Origin: Oscillospiraceae bacterium
GTDB taxonomy: Bacteria; Bacillota; Clostridia; Oscillospirales; Oscillospiraceae
Length of the DNA stretch: 8,760 bases
NCBI GenBank assembly: GCA_016296045.1
Contig: JAEDKB010000056.1
Span: 1-8,760, forward strand
Direction of reading: 5' to 3'
Below are positions 6,087 to 8,760 of the stretch, piece after piece. Within the stretch, counting starts at the first letter, position 1; each line of letters opens with the position of its first letter. The translations under genes and the position numbers were made by a program. Under the pieces are notes generated by a model that worked only from the letters and a program-made list of their open reading frames with translations, had not been told where the DNA came from and ran no database searches.

Positions 6087-6716
6087 GACGTTTTTTACAC
6101 TCGGCAGATTCCAACGATAGTGTGCAGCCAGAAGCCGGATGGTCAAAACAACCAGAATCCCGATCAGCAAGGCAAGATAACCGGGAATGAAGCGTAATAA
6201 AAGTGCGCAGCTCAGTGCGCCGGCAATAGAGGCGGAGGCGTAAATGTGCTTTACCAGGATATAAGGCGTTTGACCGGCAAGGATATCACGGAGCATACCG
6301 CCGCCGACACCGGTGAGAACGCCGACAAACAGCAGCAGGAAAATGCTGCGATCCGGATCAAAAAGAAGTGTGTTCCAGATTCCCATAACGGTGAAAACGC
6401 CCAGACCGACAGAATCCATAATCAGCAGGACAAGGTCAAATAACCGTTCTCTGTGCATCAGCGGGCGGCGAATATAGGGAATAAACAGCAAAATGGAGGT
6501 GGCGGTGGCAACGAGCGCACAAGTCGGATCACGAAAAGCAAGCGGCGGTGTGATTCCGAGAATCAGATCGCGCAAAATGCCTCCGCCGATGGCGGTAATG
6601 ACGCCCAACACGATAATTCCGAGCAGATCCATGTGCTTTTTCATGGCGATCAATGCGCCCGATGCGGCAAAAGCAACCGTGCCGATCAATTCCAAAATCG
6701 TAACAAATAATTCCAT
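6084..6716 (-). CDS. TRIC/YadS (UPF0126)-family membrane protein, possible cation channel
   Basis: The family includes prokaryotic relatives of trimeric intracellular cation channels; the cargo of this member is not known. The 210 residues fit the family length. About seven hydrophobic segments are visible (near 4-22, 31-51, 64-82, 92-113, 124-142, 156-174 and 176-197). The internal duplication typical of the family shows as two glycine motifs with the same spacing to an Arg-Asp pair: GGGILRD (44-50) and GGGMLRD (138-144). The C-terminus RWNLP is also usual. ATG is at 6716-6714, with GGAG at 6725-6728, 8 bases upstream. The T-run of the murA terminator touches this ribosome binding site, so there is no room for a separate promoter after that hairpin. 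The stop codon TGA is the first triplet of a 32-base palindromic repeat. Confidence 0.92.
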   Translation of the reverse strand: MELFVTILELIGTVAFAASGALIAMKKHMDLLGIIVLGVITAIGGGILRDLILGITPPLAFRDPTCALVATATSILLFIPYIRRPLMHRERLFDLVLLIMDSVGLGVFTVMGIWNTLLFDPDRSIFLLLFVGVLTGVGGGMLRDILAGQTPYILVKHIYASASIAGALSCALLLRFIPGYLALLIGILVVLTIRLLAAHYRWNLPSVKNV

Positions 6717-6728
6717 AAATCATTCTCC

Positions 6729-6759
6729 AAAAAATGCACATCCGAAGCGGATGTGCATT
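6729..6759 (-). terminator. Intrinsic terminator after murA, abutting the next gene's RBS
   Basis: A perfect 12-bp stem (AATGCACATCCG at 6733-6744 with CGGATGTGCATT at 6748-6759) with loop AAG is followed on the minus strand by a run of T residues reaching 6729. It starts 5 bases after the murA stop codon. The GGAG of the TRIC-family gene begins at 6728, immediately after the T-run. The hairpin can thus act as terminator or partial attenuator for the downstream gene. Confidence 0.9.
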
Positions 6760-6764
6760 CAATG

Positions 6765-8057
6765 TTATCCAACAGCGGGAACCCTGCGGCCGCGCGGTGT
6801 TTCGATTCGTTTGATCGAAGCGCCGATGCCTTCCAGCTTGCCGATCAGGTTTTCATAACCGCGTTCAATATATTCGATTTCTTCAATGACGGTTCTGCCC
6901 TCGGCGGCAAGACCGGCAATTACCATTGCAGCACCTGCACGGAGGTCACAGGCATGGACGGTACAGCCGTGCATTTTTTCCACGCCGGTAATCACGGCGA
7001 TTTTTGTATCGACCTTAATGGCCGCGCCCATTCGGTTCAGCTCGGCGCAGTAACCGAAACGGGTGTCATAAATGCTCTCGGTAATCACGCTGACACCGGA
7101 AGCCAATGCCATGCAGACCGCGATCTGCGGCTGCATATCCGTGGGGAAGCCGGGATAGGGAAGTGTTTTTACATTGGCACGGCGCAGCACGCCCGTGCGC
7201 TGAACACGAATTGCATCATCATATTCCGTGATCTTAACACCCATTTCACGCAGCTTGGCACTGATACAATCCATATGCTTCGGAATAACGTTCTGAATCA
7301 GAACGTTGCCGCCCGCAGCGGCTACCGCAGCCATATAGGTGCCCGCTTCGATCTGATCGGGGATAATGGAATAGAAGCCGCCGCGCAGCGATTTGACACC
7401 GCGAATCTTAATGATGTCGGTACCGGCACCGGAAACCTTTGCACCCATCGCATTCAAAAAGTTTGCCAAATCGACAATATGCGGTTCTTTGGCTGCGTTT
7501 TCGATAATGGTCGTGCCGGTTGCCAGTACGGCGCCGATCATAATGTTCATCGTCGCGCCGACGGAAACGACGTCAAGGTTGACACGTCCGCCGGTCAAGC
7601 CGGATTCCGGAGCGACGGCACAGACAAAACCGTTATGCAGCGTGACTTCCGCACCGATGGTTTCAAAGCCTTTAATATGCTGATCGATCGGACGTGCGCC
7701 GAAGTTACAGCCGCCGGGAAGGGCAACCTTTGCATGACCGAAGCGGCCAAGCTGAGCGCCGATCAGATAATAAGATGCACGAATACGGCGTACCAGTGCG
7801 TCCGATGCTTCGCTGTCACGGACGTGCGTGCAGTCAATTTCCAAGGTGTTCGGACTCAGACGGCGGATGACCGCACCCATGTCGTCGAGAATTTCAAGGA
7901 GAAGACGGACATCCGAAATGTCGGGGACGTTTTCAATACGGCAGGTGCCGTTTACAAGTAAGGTGGCGGGGAGAATCGCAACGGCGGCATTTTTTGCACC
8001 GCTGATCGTAACGACTCCGTTCAGGGACTTTCCGCCCTCAATGATATATTGCTTCAT
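6765..8057 (-). CDS. murA: UDP-N-acetylglucosamine 1-carboxyvinyltransferase
   Basis: MurA transfers enolpyruvate from phosphoenolpyruvate to UDP-GlcNAc, the first committed step of peptidoglycan precursor synthesis in the cytoplasm. The 430-residue length is normal for this EPSP-synthase-like fold. Key residues are present: Lys22-Asn23 (SGAKNAA), Arg93, the catalytic-loop Cys117 and Arg122 in LPGGCNFGARPIDQH, Asp307 in PGFPTDMQPQ, Arg373 in DLRAGAAM and Arg399 in YIERGYEN. Cys117 corresponds to E. coli Cys115, the residue modified by fosfomycin, so it is not a Cys-to-Asp natural variant. ATG is at 8057-8055, with AAGGG at 8066-8070, 8 bases upstream. It has its own promoter and terminator. 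Many Bacillota carry two paralogues (murA and murZ/murAB); which this is cannot be told from one sequence. Confidence 0.97.
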   Translation of the reverse strand: MKQYIIEGGKSLNGVVTISGAKNAAVAILPATLLVNGTCRIENVPDISDVRLLLEILDDMGAVIRRLSPNTLEIDCTHVRDSEASDALVRRIRASYYLIGAQLGRFGHAKVALPGGCNFGARPIDQHIKGFETIGAEVTLHNGFVCAVAPESGLTGGRVNLDVVSVGATMNIMIGAVLATGTTIIENAAKEPHIVDLANFLNAMGAKVSGAGTDIIKIRGVKSLRGGFYSIIPDQIEAGTYMAAVAAAGGNVLIQNVIPKHMDCISAKLREMGVKITEYDDAIRVQRTGVLRRANVKTLPYPGFPTDMQPQIAVCMALASGVSVITESIYDTRFGYCAELNRMGAAIKVDTKIAVITGVEKMHGCTVHACDLRAGAAMVIAGLAAEGRTVIEEIEYIERGYENLIGKLEGIGASIKRIETPRGRRVPAVG

Positions 8058-8128
8058 ATATAATACCCTTTCATATTAGGAGTATCTCCAATATGTAGAA
8101 GTTCAGTAATCCAAATATAGGCATATTA

Positions 8129-8157
8129 AATATAGCATAAACGAAAGCCCTTGTAAA
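8129..8157 (-). promoter_or_regulatory. Extended -10 sigma-A promoter of murA
   Basis: Minus-strand TTTACA (8157-8152) is followed after exactly 17 bases by TATATT (8134-8129), with TGC just before the -10 (an extended -10). Transcription would start near 8122 and give a leader of about 65 nt. The leader holds only a weak 4-bp hairpin, and no riboswitch is recognisable. Confidence 0.75.
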
Positions 8158-8292
8158 GAGGAAATCACAATTCGGCACGGAAGCAGGGCGGCACCACCCA
8201 AAGCTGAGGCCGATAAAAAGCAGCTCGCCGATGGATCACTTGCGTGAAAAACATCACTGTATCACGCGGAAGCGTTCCGAAATCAAATGCAA
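8158..8292. other. Intergenic stretch between the methyltransferase gene and the murA promoter
   Basis: About 135 bp hold no supportable gene. There is a small palindrome CGGAAGCGTTCCG (8267-8279) and a loose GCGTGA/TCACGC pairing around 8242-8266. Neither is followed by a proper T-run, so I cannot point to a terminator for the upstream gene. A short minus-strand frame ending at 8165 lacks a ribosome binding site and is not called. Confidence 0.4.
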
Positions 8293-8760
8293 TTAAAAGC
8301 GGCGAAGTCCTTTCGGATAGTGGTTTTTCAGAATTCCGTCGGCACCTTTTGCCCAGCCGAGAGAAATTCCGCCGACGGTAACAAGCGTCCATCCCGTTTG
8401 CGTGCCGCGGAGCGTTTCACCGCGCAGATAGGCAGATATTTCCGCGCTTTCGGCAGGGTAATCAGCGGTTACCGGATAGTCCTTCAGCCAAAGCGCAAGG
8501 GCATGAGAGGGCATAAAACGTCCCTTACGAAGCTCACCCAGCTCCAATCCGGCGCGGAGGACACGCAGCTCCTTCAATTCCGGAAGCGCCTCCGGAGCCA
8601 GAAACCATGTGCTTCCGAATTCGACCGGGATGCCGGAAAGCTGGATTTTGTTTTCCTCCAAAAAGGAACAAATCTCTTCGGGGAGAACAGCGGCAGACGG
8701 CTGAGATTTTTGATCGGAGCTTTCTCCCTCACGCCGAAGAACGGCGGCAAAATGCCCTTC
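8293..8760 (-). CDS. RsmF/NOP2-Sun-family rRNA cytosine-C5 methyltransferase, C-terminal part (cut by the window edge)
   Basis: Members methylate cytosine in ribosomal RNA using S-adenosylmethionine. The catalytic domain is outside the window; the last 155 residues are visible. The frame is open to the edge and begins EGHFAAVLRR, the usual end of the methyltransferase domain in this group. Then come a variable Ser/Gln-rich linker, LRAGLELGELRKGRFMPSHA, and the C-terminal ending GWAKGADGILKNHYPKGLRR. These are what I know from RsmF/YebU-like proteins of Bacillota, where the tail forms an RNA-binding (PUA-like) region. TTG at 8661 is an internal Leu codon here, not a start. The gene runs in the same direction as murA but is 235 bp away, and murA has its own promoter. 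Confidence 0.85.
   Translation of the reverse strand, partial: EGHFAAVLRREGESSDQKSQPSAAVLPEEICSFLEENKIQLSGIPVEFGSTWFLAPEALPELKELRVLRAGLELGELRKGRFMPSHALALWLKDYPVTADYPAESAEISAYLRGETLRGTQTGWTLVTVGGISLGWAKGADGILKNHYPKGLRRF

Noticed and set aside
6055..6096. Plus-strand terminator (palindrome followed by GACGTTTTTT)
   Set aside because: No plus-strand gene lies upstream, and the same palindrome occurs elsewhere without this tail. It is better described as a repeat.
6753..7961. 402-codon plus-strand open frame
   Set aside because: It is antisense to murA, which is complete with active-site Cys, Asp and Arg residues. The antisense frame is a by-product of codon composition.
8165..8392. 75-codon minus-strand frame overlapping the methyltransferase 3' end
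   Set aside because: It is out of frame with the real gene for its first part, its internal ATG at 8254 has no ribosome binding site, and the product is not recognisable.

Overview
The window looks like a chromosomal housekeeping segment of a spore-forming Bacillota, probably a clostridial relative of the Oscillospiraceae/Ruminococcaceae. This rests on a SpoIIID-type sporulation regulator, AGGAGG-type ribosome binding sites, sigma-A-like promoters, moderate GC with AT-rich gaps, and protein sequences that read as clostridial. The exact taxon cannot be fixed from sequence alone. Every supported gene is on the minus strand, so transcription runs from the high coordinates to the low ones. I see no tRNA, rRNA, CRISPR array, transposase, phage or plasmid gene.

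Layout in transcription order. (1) 8760-8293 is the C-terminal part of an RsmF/NOP2-Sun-type rRNA cytosine methyltransferase, cut by the window edge. (2) 8157-6729 is murA with its own promoter and a strong terminator, followed immediately by a TRIC/YadS-family membrane protein (6716-6084). (3) 6086-5702 is a gene-free block of nested palindromes bounded by 48-base imperfect inverted repeats. It resembles a small non-autonomous mobile element, and one end supplies the stop codon of the TRIC-family gene. (4) 5672-3149 is a tightly packed operon, DUF2975 membrane protein - YozG-like XRE regulator - DUF4153/DUF4173 membrane protein, with a near-consensus promoter and an 18-bp-stem terminator. (5) 3077-2744 is spoIIID with a perfect ribosome binding site and a textbook terminator. 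(6) 2637-1 is serC - serA - gdhA (gdhA partial), behind one sigma-A-type promoter, with a stem-loop lacking a U-run in each gap.

The last group makes metabolic sense. SerA oxidises 3-phosphoglycerate, SerC aminates the product with glutamate and releases 2-oxoglutarate, and glutamate dehydrogenase can turn 2-oxoglutarate plus ammonia back into glutamate. MurA begins peptidoglycan synthesis. The DUF2975/XRE/DUF4153 operon has no established biochemical role and is the least understood set of proteins here. I found no clear new multi-gene system. The items most worth a second look are the repeat block, the fusion of its end with a gene's stop codon, the murA terminator touching the next gene's ribosome binding site, and the paired intercistronic hairpins of the serine operon.
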